64,000 nt of DNA from Capillidium heterosporum (GCA_016630905.1 WBMQ01000011.1:1364001-1428000), one strand, 5' to 3'; shown: positions 23,290-35,795, numbered from the stretch's first letter. Notes: a model not told the origin generated them from the letters alone. Made by a program: numbers and translations.

Positions 23290-25252
23290 TCAAGCTTCCT
23301 TGGAACCGGTATCCGACTCTTCCGAGATAATTTGGATGGCGTCCTGGGTAGGATGCGTAGCACTCGCCAAGTTCGGTGGATTGGAAGCGGAACTGGAACT
23401 AGGCTTTACGCGTAAAACGCCATCGTTGGAGAAAGTCTTGAAAATGGAGCGGATGGAGCGGGTTGAACCCATACTAGGTACTAACGAGTTGCGGTTGCTG
23501 TTGGTTACGCTGTTACTGCGATTCCTATTTAATGAACCGGTGTTGGGGATATTGCCGTTGGATTCGGCGTTATGCTTCATCAGCGAGGTTCTTCGGATGA
23601 TGTCGGGTATCTCCAGGTAGTCATCAGTGAATACGGTTCGAGGCTTGAGGTGATCATTGGTGTCAGCCGTTAGGATGTGGCCCAAGCGGTTGAGCACTGA
23701 GGAGTTGGAGTCGAGGCTCATGGAGGAGGCGACTGAGCTTTGACTGCGCAGTGTATTTTGCAATCGGGTGGGGATAGGCTTGGGAGAGGTGAAGGACTTT
23801 GCCAAGCTGGGTCGTGCGCTGGAGTGGTCAATGACCACTTCGATCTCATGGTCGTCTGAGTTTGGGCTCGCGAAAGGGACAGGTACGGAGGCATCTTTAG
23901 GCACTGTTTCGGCATTGCCGGGAATTAGTTCTGTGGGTTCACCTACATTGGCCTCACCACCGTCCTTATCGTACTTTTCCGACATGTACTCCATTAGGGA
24001 TGAGGTGGCTTCATTCTTAATGGTCTCGTTCATACGTGAAGTCTGGAGGATGATAACGCCACCGCAGATCGAAAAGAAAGCCAATATTAGAGTGACTATC
24101 GAGACAGCTGATGCCTTGAATCCCTGGTATAGTATAGCTGAGGAGATGATGGTAGCGGTAGTGAATACAACGTAGTAGATCGGTGTAATCTCGGCGGTAA
24201 CGAAAAGGTTTAGCGCTTTGTTGAGGTAGTTGATCTGGGTCAAGATGGTAATGACTACAAATGCAATAACTATGTAGATGAACCAGTTGCTGAATTGGTT
24301 GTCACCATTGAATGTTGCTATCACCGAACTTCCTACTGACTGCAGGCATACGACCGATAAGGATCCGATGAACGAGCAGATTGATATGTAAACTAATGGG
24401 TGCTTGTTGCCATACTTTGGTGCGACTTTATAGGCGAGTACTACGCTGGTTATAACGATTATTATCGTATAGACCAAGAAGCCTAAGAAAGTTAGTAAAT
24501 GTATTGAAATGTAAGCGTACCTGGTGCTAGGGCGAGTGCTTTAAACCCTTCCATGTCACTAGGGGCATTCTGTTCGGGTGCATGCATAACGACGATGACG
24601 GAGCCAAGTAGACATATTATACAGCCTATTTTCCCGTGGAAGTTTAGCCTCTCTTTGAGGAAAATTGAGGACATCACTGCACTAATACAAGTAGGTTACA
24701 CTTCATTTTCTAAAAGCTATTGTTACCTAACCACAACACTCAAAGCACCAAGCGGGGTAACTAGAACTGCTGGTGCTAGCGCATAAGCTACAAAGTTGGC
24801 TATCTCGCCCAAGGCCACTAAATAATGGTTAGTAACAATTCTACCCAACCCTTATTGTAGTTTTGCTGTTTGATACGTACTTAATATCATACCGGACCAC
24901 CACATCTTGGATCTTAAGTAGGCGTGCCCATCCTCTAGAAACAGCTGTCAGTATCGTTTCAATCAAACTAAGCTATTTACCATCCCCAACTACTCTCGAA
25001 GATATTAAGCCCTTCTTCTTTAGGATAAAGCTGACGCCGATAAGAACCCCTACAATAAACCTTGTTAAAACTGAATATCGAAGCCATATTTAAAGTTTAT
25101 ATCGCAATATGTTGAAAAATAAACGCATGTAAATGTAGCCAAAGCTAGGTTGGGGCTCTACTATTTTACTTACCACTGAGTATTGCCAAAATAATACCAA
25201 TGATCCTGTAAATTGGGTTGTCGGCCACATCAATTCCTAACCCTCCTGACAT
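23290..25252 (-). CDS. NIPA-family magnesium transporter
   Basis: A membrane Mg2+ transporter of the NIPA (DUF803) family. Six exons on the complement: 25174-25252, 24981-25049, 24881-24934, 24727-24817, 24521-24681, 23290-24482; phases agree and give 548 residues. Family marks are the first helix IIGIILAILSGVLIGVSFIL followed by KKKG, then YLRSKMWWSGMIL, GEIANFVAYALAPAVLVTPL, GALSVV, SSIFLKERLNFHGKIGC and the later NKALNLFVTAEITPIYYV. About nine membrane helices fill the first 340 residues. The last 200 residues are a Ser/Asn-rich cytosolic tail with repeated Ser-Arg motifs, likely a phosphorylation target, longer than in the animal proteins. The location (plasma membrane or endosome) cannot be read from sequence. 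Confidence 0.93.
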
Positions 25253-27613
25253 TGTATTGATATAGTTGCAAAGTTTGTATTGAAGTTGTTTGAAAATTAA
25301 AAGAAGCGGAAAGCAACAGTAAATTAGAGATAGTAAAAGCTAATGGTAAATTAGCAACTATCTTTTGTAACTAGCCTTTGAAACATTATTAATCCTATAG
25401 GGCAAACATTCATCCATCTGTACCTAAAAACAAACTTTAGGTTAGGCTGCATAGCTGGAAATACTTGTTTTAGTCAATATGGTTGTGTACTGGTATATAA
25501 TTGGACTTTGGAATGAAAGGATCTTTACCCGTTTTGCCAATCCGCAAATTTGAAGTTGAATTTTGGTTAGAAAACCTAGATTGTTTCGAATGACTAATTA
25601 TAAATTTTACATTTGATACGATTGGAGTTGTTTCCAAAGTCGCTTGAGATCGGTTGGGGAGTTACTTCCTACCGATGCTTTTACCCATATAATGCTGTGG
25701 GGAAGGCTGGCGTTTTAGTTTAGTTTAGTTTGAAGATGTATAGTTCGATTATTCAGGCTTCTTAATAGGTTCGACTGCAACGTGGTTTGCACTTGGTCAC
25801 ATTGAAGCTTGGTATAGCAGTGCAGCGTACTGCCAAGTTTCTTTGGACAAAAGTATAAACTATTATCTAGTGTACTAGATTGCTTTGTGTTACGATATGC
25901 TTCATACGGTATCTGAAGGAATAGTAACTAATGCTTTAAAAATGAAATAACCGTATATGCATAAGCCACTATATAGCTGAAACATTTATAAGTTTGCATT
26001 TCAATAGCATTTCCAAGGTTCGATAATTTTCACCAAGCTGTAGCCAAAGTATGGAAATTCTCACCCCAGGTTTACTTGGAGTAGTAGATTAGTTTCTGGC
26101 TATAGCATCAACTTTTATACTTGACTTATAGTCAACTTAAAGAACTTGTATTTAGTGCTGTATAAACCACAATATGTAGCAGCAACCATAGTAGAATTTT
26201 CGTATTAATTTTGCTTTCAAGTTCAAAATTTTAAGTGTTATGAGACTGCGGTGTTAAAAATGGGATCCATCAATCCGCTAATTAAACCGGTAGCTTACCC
26301 ACAGCTTATAACTGTAGTAGAGGCAGCTTTCATAGTATTATTTTATATTTGTGTTTAATTAGTCTTAAAGCTGCTGGTTAAATAGTATGGATAGTCTTCA
26401 TCCAACTCCATCTTTCCAAGTTTGGGCTGGAGAAAATGAGACTAATCGATGTTGGAATAAATTTTAAACAAAAGTAGGTTGTTGCCTGACAGTCTTCACC
26501 TTTGTCCTGCCCACTACATACATGTACTTTCTCGGAATATTTCTATATAATAAGTATCGATAGTAAGTAACCCAGCATATGTTTGGAACTATAGAACCGT
26601 ACATAATATACTAGATATAGGTAAAGAAATAATCCAACAAATAAAAGTCAATTTATTAAGCACGTGCATTGAAAGGAAGGCAAATGTCACCATATTGAGA
26701 GGTAAAATTTGCTGAAGCTAGTCCAGTATCAGGGAGGGTACAGGTTGGAAGAATTAGGAGGTTTTCTTGAAAGCTGGAGAGCTTGGAGCTTATTGGAACA
26801 GATTGGTGTTGGGGTATTGGGATTTGGAAAAACTTTTGGGATAGTATTAGATTGTCTTTGGTATGATAGACAATTTCTCAAGGATTTTAAAGTATAGTAT
26901 AAAAATTTTCTAGAGCGTAGGTTACAGGCTATTTGTTTTAATAAATTGACTTTAATTACTTTGAACTTTTAAACTACCTAATAAATTTATATCATCCCGT
27001 TCTGGACACTCTTTATATTGATATACCGTAGTCAATTTGAGGCTAGTTAGATGACTACTTATTAGCTCTAACTCTATATATCTACCATCTCATAAATGGT
27101 CTTTTAGACCTTACCTTGCAAAGCAGGCAAAAAAGTTTTATTACAGTTATAAAAGAGAGCTGAGTGGCCAACAACTAAATCATGAACATGCCTATCTATC
27201 GAAAACCTAAAACCAATAATAGCATTTGTTTTCACTTTTCATCAAAGTACTCTATCCTAACTATACAGGCTCATATCTATTTTCCAAAATGGATTGGTGG
27301 TTTTAAACAAGTAGTAAGTGATGATGGTGCAGACCAATTTTTCACGTACATTATTAAAGGACAAACTATAGCTACCTATGACATTGAACTTATGGTTACC
27401 ATGGCAATTCAGGTATTTCTACCACGTAATTAACTTCTAAGCTTCTCCGTTTGGAGAGGGCTGATATTGCCTATAGAAAGAAGAGTCGATGGCACCTTCA
27501 TATAAAACATTGCTTGAAACTTCAATTTGACTAAGCTATAACTATACTTAAAATAAGAGCTACACATATAGCTTTATTATTACATCAACTCAAATTTAAA
27601 AGATATACTCCAA
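25253..27613. other. Long AT-rich intergenic region
   Basis: A short tandem TTTAG run occurs at about 25712-25731. Open frames at 26709-26897 and 27182-27433 are free of stops but have no neighbours, splice partners or known motifs; I leave them unassigned. Confidence 0.45.
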
Positions 27614-28840
27614 CTACTTTCGGTTCAAAGAATTCCTAAATCTCTGACTCCAGGTCAAAGGCCTTTCCTCCTGATCATCTCTATCCTCAGCCTTATCATG
27701 TCTCCTTCCAAAGACTCTAGACTTCCAGCTCAAATATTCATTCCGTGTACCACTGTGCAAGAAAAGTAGAACTATTGCGTTGACCAGTCCATACGCCGAT
27801 CGGAAATGAGTACATATTGAGTCAAGGTATCGATCCCTTGTATAGTCAGTTAGAATTTCCAGCTGCTCTAAAATACACTCAGGGAAATAGCATAGATAAC
27901 ACAAAAGTACGATCAAAATTATTTTAAATTTGACTTGGTTGCGCTTCTTTATCACCTCGTCAACCTCTTCCACCTGAGAATGAAGCTCCAAACTGTCGAC
28001 TCTAGTGAGGCTGGCATCAGCCCTGTTGAGATTTACCAACTTAATTTCTACAAACCCATACTTCTTGTTGTTTGAGTGGCAAGCCCGTTCATAATTCTTG
28101 AAGTTGTCGAAAGTAGGCGAAGGTAACTTTAAACCTACTAAATTAGCTTCACCATTGTCATTAGTCCTTGTGACGTCGCCGCATGGTGTTAAAGTCTTGC
28201 AGTTGAACTTCAATATACTTATGTAGCAGAAAGTGATGACTACTAACGAGATTAGGATGTTGTAGGCGTAGAATATCTGAATGGGGGTACGTACAGGATC
28301 AGTTTTCTTTGGGGACCAGATATGGCAAGCCAAGCCACCTGGCATCAACCGGAACTTCAAATTTATAGCACCAAACAGGGCAAGTCCTATGATCAAAGCT
28401 AGTGGAATTCCCACCAGTAAGGTCCAGAATAGGTTGGAATGTTGTCTTTGGCGTACTATCGTATTATATCGAATGTAGCTTAGCAGCGCCAGCATAAACG
28501 TAGTAGAATGCATTGTTATATACAGCAAGAAACCAAACCAGTTGCACACGAACAAACTATGGGAACTCATTGCATCAGCGTTGGAAGTTGGGTCGATGAT
28601 CAAGTCATAAGGGTTGGTAAGCAAGGTAACCAAATATCGCAGTAGGATGGAGGTGGAGAAGATAATGTCTGATACGACTATAAATATGGTGACGTTGGTT
28701 TCCAAGTTGGAACTGGTATGCTTGGAATTGGAGTTTCTTCGTAAGGTCAGGTAGAGAACTAAAAGGTTTAGGAGTAAGGTTGGGATGAGGACGACTGCCG
28801 AGTATGAGTGGATGATTATCGAAAAGGAGTCCAGCCCCAT
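27614..28840 (-). CDS. Rhodopsin-like seven-transmembrane receptor, copy A
   Basis: A single-exon GPCR of 408 residues; the start ATG opens MGLDSFS, as in its paralogue. Seven helices lie at about residues 8-33, 47-72, 93-122, 134-158, 184-208, 300-325 and 345-368. TM3 ends SYIRYNTIVRQRQ, standing in for the DRY region. The outer loop RLMPGGLACHIW has a Cys that could pair with the one before TM3 (FVCNWFGF). TM7 carries NAIVLLFLHSGTR in place of NPxxY. The third inner loop is long and variable. It is paired with copy B at 33720-34928 in the opposite orientation. A central 257-bp block (28257-28513) is almost identical between them, far more than the flanking coding sequence. Probably G-protein coupled; the ligand is unknown. 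Confidence 0.85.
   Translation of the reverse strand: MGLDSFSIIIHSYSAVVLIPTLLLNLLVLYLTLRRNSNSKHTSSNLETNVTIFIVVSDIIFSTSILLRYLVTLLTNPYDLIIDPTSNADAMSSHSLFVCNWFGFLLYITMHSTTFMLALLSYIRYNTIVRQRQHSNLFWTLLVGIPLALIIGLALFGAINLKFRLMPGGLACHIWSPKKTDPVRTPIQIFYAYNILISLVVITFCYISILKFNCKTLTPCGDVTRTNDNGEANLVGLKLPSPTFDNFKNYERACHSNNKKYGFVEIKLVNLNRADASLTRVDSLELHSQVEEVDEVIKKRNQVKFKIILIVLLCYLCYFPECILEQLEILTDYTRDRYLDSICTHFRSAYGLVNAIVLLFLHSGTRNEYLSWKSRVFGRRHDKAEDRDDQEERPLTWSQRFRNSLNRK
28257..28513 (-). repeat. Gene-conversion block, arm in GPCR copy A
   Basis: 257 bp matching 34050-34306 in inverted orientation, with two differences by eye and no gaps. It covers the end of TM3 to the start of TM5. Sequence on both sides in the same two genes differs much more. 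Confidence 0.8.
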
Positions 28841-29850
28841 ATTAAGTTATATGAAGATATGCTCTATCTATCTATAGTGTACTTGGAAGTTGGAATATAA
28901 TTTTGTAAAAGTCGATCTCATCGAAAAGGTTTGCTTCATATATAAAGTTTCAAGTAACCGCAAGTTGGATCCAAGTTGTAGTTGAAAATTTAGGTACGGT
29001 TCAAGTTGCCCTTTTAAATTTCGGTAGGTATTGACATTTAAACCCTAAATTAAATGAACTTGGAAGTTCTGAAATGCATATTTCCTTTTATATAGAGATA
29101 GGAGGATCCTAGATTCCTATATTTACATGTAATTAAATATAGTTTAAAATTTTCTAGTTTTCGGGCTTTAATACTCTTAATTGAAGGGAAACAGAGGAAT
29201 GGAACCTTCCTGTCCTTTCTATAGATAGTCTACAGGTTTATATGAATGGAATTTAAGCTTGATTGGACCTATATACAAGAAGCTGGAATTTTCCTATAAG
29301 CTTGGGTTTTCGTAGAATGACCAACTATTTCAAAGAATTGTAAAGTAACTTCTAGACTAGCATGAAAACTTGTCTTGGACTGATAGGTAAGCTTTGGATT
29401 TCCTAAATTTTGTTGGGGTTTCTCTATCTAATCACCATTCAAAACAGATATTGAAAAGCTAATTTAGGTCACAAAGTAAGGATGGATTTTGGGGAGTAGT
29501 CTCTATAACCCTACACTTCTTACCCTAACCAGTACTACCCTACTTGCATCTTGACAAAAGTTTATACATTTACCAAATTAAACCGAATCAATCCTAATAA
29601 CTAGTTAAAATTTATCAATAAAGACCTGCCCTTTTATTTACACCTTTCCGATAAGAACATTATCAAATTTTTGAAAAACTCCATTATCAGTAGCAAACTT
29701 AAGAAATAGTTCTAACGGTTAGCGTGGTAGAAGGAAAGGCTGATGAGTATAAGCCTACAAATTCTCAATAAAGCCTAATACGATCCATCCATCGGTAATA
29801 GGCCCTCAATTTAGCAAAATTCTTATCTAACGAAGCAATACAGTACAAAT
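28841..29850. other. Intergenic, promoter side of GPCR copy A
   Basis: AT-rich with no coding piece I can support. Confidence 0.45.
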
Positions 29851-30243
29851 TTGTTAAAATATATCGCTTACTTAGATAACCTTTTCATCCAAGTATATTT
29901 TATAATATCTGGAGAATATTTTTATAATCAATATAGCTGGGGTCAATATAGCCTTTCCAACCAAAAGTTCCCGTTTACTTGTAAAAACAGTGGACATTCA
30001 TTCCAATTTGATTCGATGGCAAAGGTTCTAGACAAAAGTAAAGTTCTTTTATAGTCTATGTTCCTATACAAAAGTCACGCTGCCTTGAAAATCATCAAGG
30101 ACCTTGACTCACCCCTTTGCCACCTTTTGCCTTCACAATGGGTCAAAAATATCACTAATGTTAGTCAAATTCTAAAGTCCCAAATGTTTAATTCTTATTC
30201 AAAAGTTAGTAAAATCCTATTTTACACCAATACAGCCTTTTGA
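29851..30243 (+). pseudogene. Unassigned coding relic
   Basis: Two open pieces in the same frame (29851-30054 and 30058-30243) are split by a single stop. Together they make about 130 codons with no recognisable family. They could be the end of a dead regulator or LRR gene, or chance. Confidence 0.2.
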
Positions 30244-30631
30244 AGTCTTAATCCTTAGAACCTTATAATAATGGACGGCTCTCCCAGGCTTGTAGATCGC
30301 TTTAGCTCAACTTAAATGGCCTTTAGCGTAGGCTTATGGAATTAAAAAGTGGTGAATTGATCAGGCTAAATATATAACATTATCCCAACAGTAAACTTCA
30401 ATGAGTGGTTATTAGCGATTACAAAGTATCTTACATAGATGGTAAAAATTATACATAGCCATGAATATTAGTCATGAACTTACAAAACTATATACTAGAC
30501 GAATAATGTAAAATATAAATCTAGTCTTTAGAATTTATTATAGGTACAGAAGGAAAGGGAAGAGGAAATATGCAAGTCAAAATAGAAAATCAAATGTTGA
30601 GAAGGGTAGGGCTGCAATGAGTCACGATCAC
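30244..30631. other. Intergenic, 3' side of cysteine dioxygenase
   Basis: No gene seen. TTTATT near 30535 may be the poly(A) signal of the minus-strand gene. Confidence 0.4.
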
Positions 30632-31351
30632 TCATTTACAGTACTCAACTTTCTCACCCTTGACAGAGTAGAAGGTGCAGGGGCTACACTTTCGAGCCTC
30701 ACCGGACTTTTCAACGAAGGTCGAGCACACTTTGATAGGTGGGGTGTATAGGTGTAGCGACAACGAGGGTTTATCGAAGGAAGAAACCTGGTGCAAGCCC
30801 AGATTATCCGACATGTAGGTAACTTCGTCTCTAGCGTACACGGTAGTTTTGTAGTTCTTCATTTGAGAACCCTGCTCCTTCTCGTTGGGCCACTGAAAAA
30901 GATCTTCCTGCAACGAACCATCCAAGATCTTCATGATACAGTGCGAGCCACTGTGGTCGTGAATTGGGGACTGGTGGCCATGACCCCAAGCTAGAACGAG
31001 GAGGTTGAATTCACCGTTGCCACTGTCTACGAGGTTGCGCGTGTACTTGTTGGCATCGAAATGAGCGTACTTTTTGTAGTCTTCTTCGTTAGCCTTGTAG
31101 TTCTTCATCAAAGCCATAATTTTCTTGACGTTGACCTTGTCGGAAGTTAAGCCGTGTTCACCAAGCTCCAGCTTAATGAGAGTTACCAGCTCATCTAAAG
31201 ATTTGGGGACGATTGATTCGAATTCCTCTTCATCCGAATCACTGATGATTGGGGAAGTAGGTTCTTCCTTGGGAGGGGACCTGAGATTGGTAAACCAAGT
31301 GGGTACAGGGATTCCTGACTTCAAGTTTTTCAAGTTTAGGCCGGCCAACAT
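30632..31351 (-). CDS. Cysteine dioxygenase
   Basis: A non-haem iron cupin that oxidises L-cysteine to cysteine sulfinate, the first step in cysteine breakdown. It is a single exon of 239 residues from the ATG at 31351; nine further in-frame codons upstream lack an ATG. Iron ligands are His131 and His133 (in SPIHDHSGSHC) and His187 (LGLHQVSS). The Cys-Tyr crosslink pair is present as Cys138 and Tyr202 (LHLYTPP), with spacing close to the mammalian enzyme. Arg105 in YTRNLVD matches the substrate-binding arginine. An acidic Ser-rich N-terminal stretch (about residues 28-48) is extra compared with animal forms. The enzyme is cytosolic. The gene sits between two inverted GPCR copies, with no obvious functional link. 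Confidence 0.95.
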   Translation of the reverse strand: MLAGLNLKNLKSGIPVPTWFTNLRSPPKEEPTSPIISDSDEEEFESIVPKSLDELVTLIKLELGEHGLTSDKVNVKKIMALMKNYKANEEDYKKYAHFDANKYTRNLVDSGNGEFNLLVLAWGHGHQSPIHDHSGSHCIMKILDGSLQEDLFQWPNEKEQGSQMKNYKTTVYARDEVTYMSDNLGLHQVSSFDKPSLSLHLYTPPIKVCSTFVEKSGEARKCSPCTFYSVKGEKVEYCK

Positions 31352-33719
31352 GTTAATTACTAGTTTCTTGTTTTGCAAAATTTGAAAATTTGGGATGGTT
31401 GGAATGTCTGATGGGAATTTTGGATTTGGGTGCTCCTATTTATAGTCTGGGAGCTGTCAAAAGTTTAGCTTAACCTCAATTAATTTTGACATCGGATTAC
31501 CCCTCTTTTTACTTATTCCAATGTTTAACAATTAGGTCATAGTGGATGCTCGACCTTAGATTTCAACAGTAGAAATACTTTTTTAAGCCACCCTTGTTGG
31601 AATTTTGCTTGTTTGGGACCTGTCAAAATCTGATACTGATCCGCTCCCATTTAGCAGATGCTTCGTTACAAAGGATCTATAAGGCTTTGCTATTAGACAC
31701 AGGTAGATTACAACCTGCTAATAATGAACGGACCATCGCGATGGCTACGTTGTTACTGAAATCACGGGTTTACTCACTCCATAATAAACCTGAATCTTAG
31801 CCAACCATATATTGCAATTTAAGCTATAATAAGCTATGGGAAAGGAACTATTCCAAAAATATCAGTAAATATTGACTGTGACATCTTTACTGTTGCCAAT
31901 CAAACAGTCACCACACTATAAGAAACAAACATTTTGATTCAGTTAAAAAGTTTATCAGAGGGTAGAGCTCTAGGACAAGGAGCCGTAGCTTGGAGTATAT
32001 AGAGACGCATGGCATGGTTAAGTTATTTTTAATTGTGAGTCACAGACCAGGGTGAAAAGTATAGCCTTATACTAATCCTGGCTCGTTGCAAGATAAGGAT
32101 ATGTCAAGTATTCGTTATAAGCTGATGCTGCATAACAGAGATAAAGAATAAATGATAACGCTCAAACTATAGAGCTAAATATATATCCACATGTTTGAGG
32201 TAGATTAGAATTTGGAGATGAATTAAAATTCTTTTGATGCCTTGTAGGTGTACAATAAGGATAAGCTTGAACGTGGTGTTGACCTCGATAGGAAATGGAT
32301 GTGCATATCTGTTCTGAATTGCTAGAGTCCTTAACTACAATATTAAGTTAGAAACAGCGCATTTAATTCAGAATGAACAGGATTCATAGGCCAACCATAA
32401 GTATACCAAAATACTTTTTATATTAAGCCTATATATTTATAGTAAATTTATGTAACTATTATATATTTAAAAATTAGATAGTAGTATACTGATGGTGTTG
32501 AAATATAGTACGGTTTTTATTGATACAATTTAAATAGTCTAACGAAAGATACAGTGGTATTGTCAGCCATTCTATACTACTAAAATGATAAAATAATTAT
32601 CGATAACAGTATAGAATTCTACCTATACTATCACTATATCAAAAGATGAATATCGTAGAAAATAGGCTAAGCATGAGATGGAAAGCTTCACCTTTGGATT
32701 TGAATCGAGACTCAATAAGTTAGAGTTTGAAGTTAAATCCAAAGTTTGAAAAATGGATTTCAAACTCAAAACCTGGAAAAAATGGACTCCATCTCAATTC
32801 AACTCCAAGTAAGAAGCTTTGATGCTTAGGTATAAGATACATAAGTTTTGCTAAAAGTGACTGATGTCGATCTTAAGATCTTTAAAGGATTGGTACTACT
32901 AACTCCATTGAATTAAGTGCCCTCGTCTTTACTTATTGATAGCGATGGAAATCTTGTTGACATGCAAAGCGAACTTAGAGCTTCAATACAAAAAATATAT
33001 TAAACTTAGTTAAATAGGAAGGTAGTAAATATATATAGCAATAAAATGGCTAGTAGGAAGTAATAAGGTCATTTTATAACTTTAGTTTCGATTTCTTCTA
33101 CTTTTACCATTGGATCTAATGACTAAACATAAATCGAACTAAACGCAAAAATAAGCTGCTGAGATATCGAATTTTTAAACTCATCATACTTTATTTCTCT
33201 TGAAAAAACTACTCCAATAGGATATTAGCCTTTTATATATACTATCAGTTAACTACAGTTTTTTGGTAAAGTTCAATAGGATAACCAAAGTTTGCCTATT
33301 CCATTCATATATTGATGCTAATAATAGTCAAAGATTTGATCTAAAGGTGGATCACTATTATTAGACCAGATTTTCAGACCATGCCAAAATCTTTTTCAAA
33401 GATAATAAAAACCCAATACCCACTAAGGTAAGAACGCAAATGTAAGTGTAAAAGATCCTCTTGCACCCATCTACAAAATATTATTCTAATAGGTGTAGGT
33501 TTTATGCTTCAGCAGAACATTTAGAAAATTGGCAAGGGCAACCTGAACCGTTGATATATATCTAAACCTAAGACACTTTTGCGAGGTAGCTAACCACTAA
33601 CCACTACCAATATTATATAAAATTCAAACAAATAGAAGTTTACCTTCCTACATCTCACTCTCCATTTTAGCCAAAACTTTATCTTATAGGTATATAGATT
33701 ATATTTATACAATACAACC
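31352..33719. other. Long AT-rich intergenic region
   Basis: A 68-codon frame at 31594-31800 has no family features. Elsewhere short degenerate phrases occur but nothing can be defended as an exon. The last 200 bases are the probable promoter of GPCR copy B. Confidence 0.45.
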
Positions 33720-34928
33720 ATGGGGCTGGACTCCTTCACTACTATTATTCACTCGTACTCCATTATCATCCTAGTACCTACTTTATTGCTAAACCTACTA
33801 GTCTTCTATTTAACTTTAAAAAGAAGTGGCAACACTAGCTCAGCGATCCCAAGAAATTTTGAAATCTACGTAACTTTGTTTATAGTGATATCCGATATCG
33901 TATTTTCGGCCTCCATACTTTTGAAGTATGTGGTTGCGTTTATTACCGACTCTAGTCAGTTAGCAATCGATTTCAGTGCCAACTCCGATCTCATAGACCA
34001 TTCCAGTCTATTTGTATGCAACTGGTTTGGCTTTTTATTATATATAACGATGCATTCTACTACGTTTATGCTGGCGCTGCTAAGCTACATTCGATATAAT
34101 ACGATAGTACGCCAAAGACAACATTCCAACCTATTCTGGGCCTTACTGGTGGGAATTCCACTAGCTTTGATCATAGGGCTTGCCCTGTTTGGTGCTATAA
34201 ATTTGAAGTTCCGGTTGATGCCAGGTGGCTTGGCTTGCCATATCTGGTCCCCAAAGAAAACTGATCCTGTACGTACCCCCATTCAGATATTCTACGCCTA
34301 CAACATATTTATTTCCTTGGCGGTAACTACCTTCTGTTATATAAGTATTTTGAGGTTCAACTGTAAATCCTTAGCTTCAAACAAGGGTAGCAACACTACA
34401 ATCAAAGAGAAAGAAGTAACGGTAATCAACTTGAAGCCACCATCACCGACCTTCTCTAACTTTAAGGATTATGACCAAGATTGCTATATACATAAAGACA
34501 ATGTCGGGTTTATTGAGGTCAATCTAGTAGATTCAAATAGAACCAGGACATTCACCAGTTTAGAATTAGATTTGGAAGAAAAAGGGTCCACGGAGCTGAC
34601 CAAAAAGCGTAACCAAGTCAAATTCAAGATAATACTGATCTTGTTCCTGTGCTACTTGTGCTATTTCCCCGAATGTATACTGGAACAGCTAGAAATATTG
34701 ACCGATTACACACGCAATCGCTACTTAGATTCCATATGTACTCACTTCCGTTCCGCTTATGGGTTAGTCAATGCTATAGTCTTACTCTTTTTACATAGTG
34801 GTACTCGCGACGAGTTTTTGAAGTGGAAATCCAGGCTGTTTAAGAGGGGTAGTGGGGAGGGTGATTATGATGAGGAGAGACCTTCGACCTGGGGTCAAAG
34901 ATTTAGAAATTCTTTTAACCGGCAGTAG
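33720..34928 (+). CDS. Rhodopsin-like seven-transmembrane receptor, copy B
   Basis: A single-exon GPCR of 402 residues, paralogue of the minus-strand gene at 27614-28840. It has the same start (MGLDSF), the same seven-helix layout, the TM3 end SYIRYNTIVRQRQ, the loop RLMPGGLACHIW and the TM7 motif NAIVLLFLHSGTR. The N-terminal third, the third inner loop and the C-tail have diverged, with many amino-acid changes and small length differences. By contrast the central block is nearly identical at DNA level. Open frame and conserved motifs suggest both copies work. Likely a plasma-membrane receptor with unknown ligand. Confidence 0.85.
   Translation: MGLDSFTTIIHSYSIIILVPTLLLNLLVFYLTLKRSGNTSSAIPRNFEIYVTLFIVISDIVFSASILLKYVVAFITDSSQLAIDFSANSDLIDHSSLFVCNWFGFLLYITMHSTTFMLALLSYIRYNTIVRQRQHSNLFWALLVGIPLALIIGLALFGAINLKFRLMPGGLACHIWSPKKTDPVRTPIQIFYAYNIFISLAVTTFCYISILRFNCKSLASNKGSNTTIKEKEVTVINLKPPSPTFSNFKDYDQDCYIHKDNVGFIEVNLVDSNRTRTFTSLELDLEEKGSTELTKKRNQVKFKIILILFLCYLCYFPECILEQLEILTDYTRNRYLDSICTHFRSAYGLVNAIVLLFLHSGTRDEFLKWKSRLFKRGSGEGDYDEERPSTWGQRFRNSFNRQ
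34050..34306 (+). repeat. Gene-conversion block, arm in GPCR copy B
   Basis: Partner of 28257-28513 in inverted orientation, 257 bp with two mismatches by eye. Confidence 0.8.
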
Positions 34929-35795
34929 CTGCAGGTAATTTTAACTTAGAATAACAGTATCAATAAAGCTATTTAATAGTCTTAGTTTCATATGTAAGGC
35001 TGAGTTGAACTACTTGAAAAATATAGGTGGTTGTTGTCGTTTTTTGTTTAAGTATAGGAGGTTTAGCTATCGATTTAACTTGAAAATCTGGATCTACAAA
35101 GGCATACTATCTCTAAACCAAACTGAAGAAATGTGAATTGAGATCCAACGTCTCCTTTGGTTACAGGGTATTGAAATCTTCAACTCAAACTTTTATTAAG
35201 CTGAAGGGACGGAATCCGTCAGTTGAAGGTATTCCTTCCAAAGGGTAAAAGGGAACAGATTGATTGACCATCTACTACTTGAGCACACTGAAAAGCTGTT
35301 GTAAATGGATATTATTAGAATGTAAATTTTCTTACATTGATAGTACTGTCTAAATGAGTAAGTTGATTGCAGCTTTTAGTAAGTGTACTTTAATATCCCA
35401 TGTCCTTACAAATACTTTTGCTATTTTCTTTGCAAGAATGTCTTTGATGACTGTAAGGCATCATTTCATTTCCCAGCTACTACCAACTGGGGAATAATTA
35501 CATATTTTCATTTTATATTTTCCATTAAGCTTTGATCTATTGGTTTAAAAATGCAAAGATTATCAAAATTAGCTAATTATACCTGTTTTCAAATATAAAC
35601 GAAAATTGATTATATTTATCTCTAGTCATACAGTGTTTAAGCATATGGTATTTCGCTTACCATAAACGTTCGTACTCATTAGGGCTACAAATACTCTAGC
35701 ATTAACTAGGTATATCCTAATGGAGTTCATATGTAAACCCTGCCATAAATGTTTTCATGTCCGAGATGTCGATCTTATCTGGCTTGTAGTTTTGC
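34929..35795. other. Intergenic
   Basis: Contains AATAAA at about 34961 for GPCR copy B. No gene seen. Confidence 0.5.

Noticed and set aside
26709-26897. 62-codon plus frame rich in Gly and Leu
   Set aside because: Isolated, starts with a non-ATG codon, no recognised family.
27182-27433. 83-codon plus frame upstream of GPCR copy A
   Set aside because: No motif, splice partner or promoter context; length is possible by chance.
28281-28478. 65-codon frame opposite GPCR copy A, with a near-identical one opposite copy B (34085-34282)
   Set aside because: Its apparent conservation follows from the near-identical DNA block shared by the two receptors; it has no features of its own.
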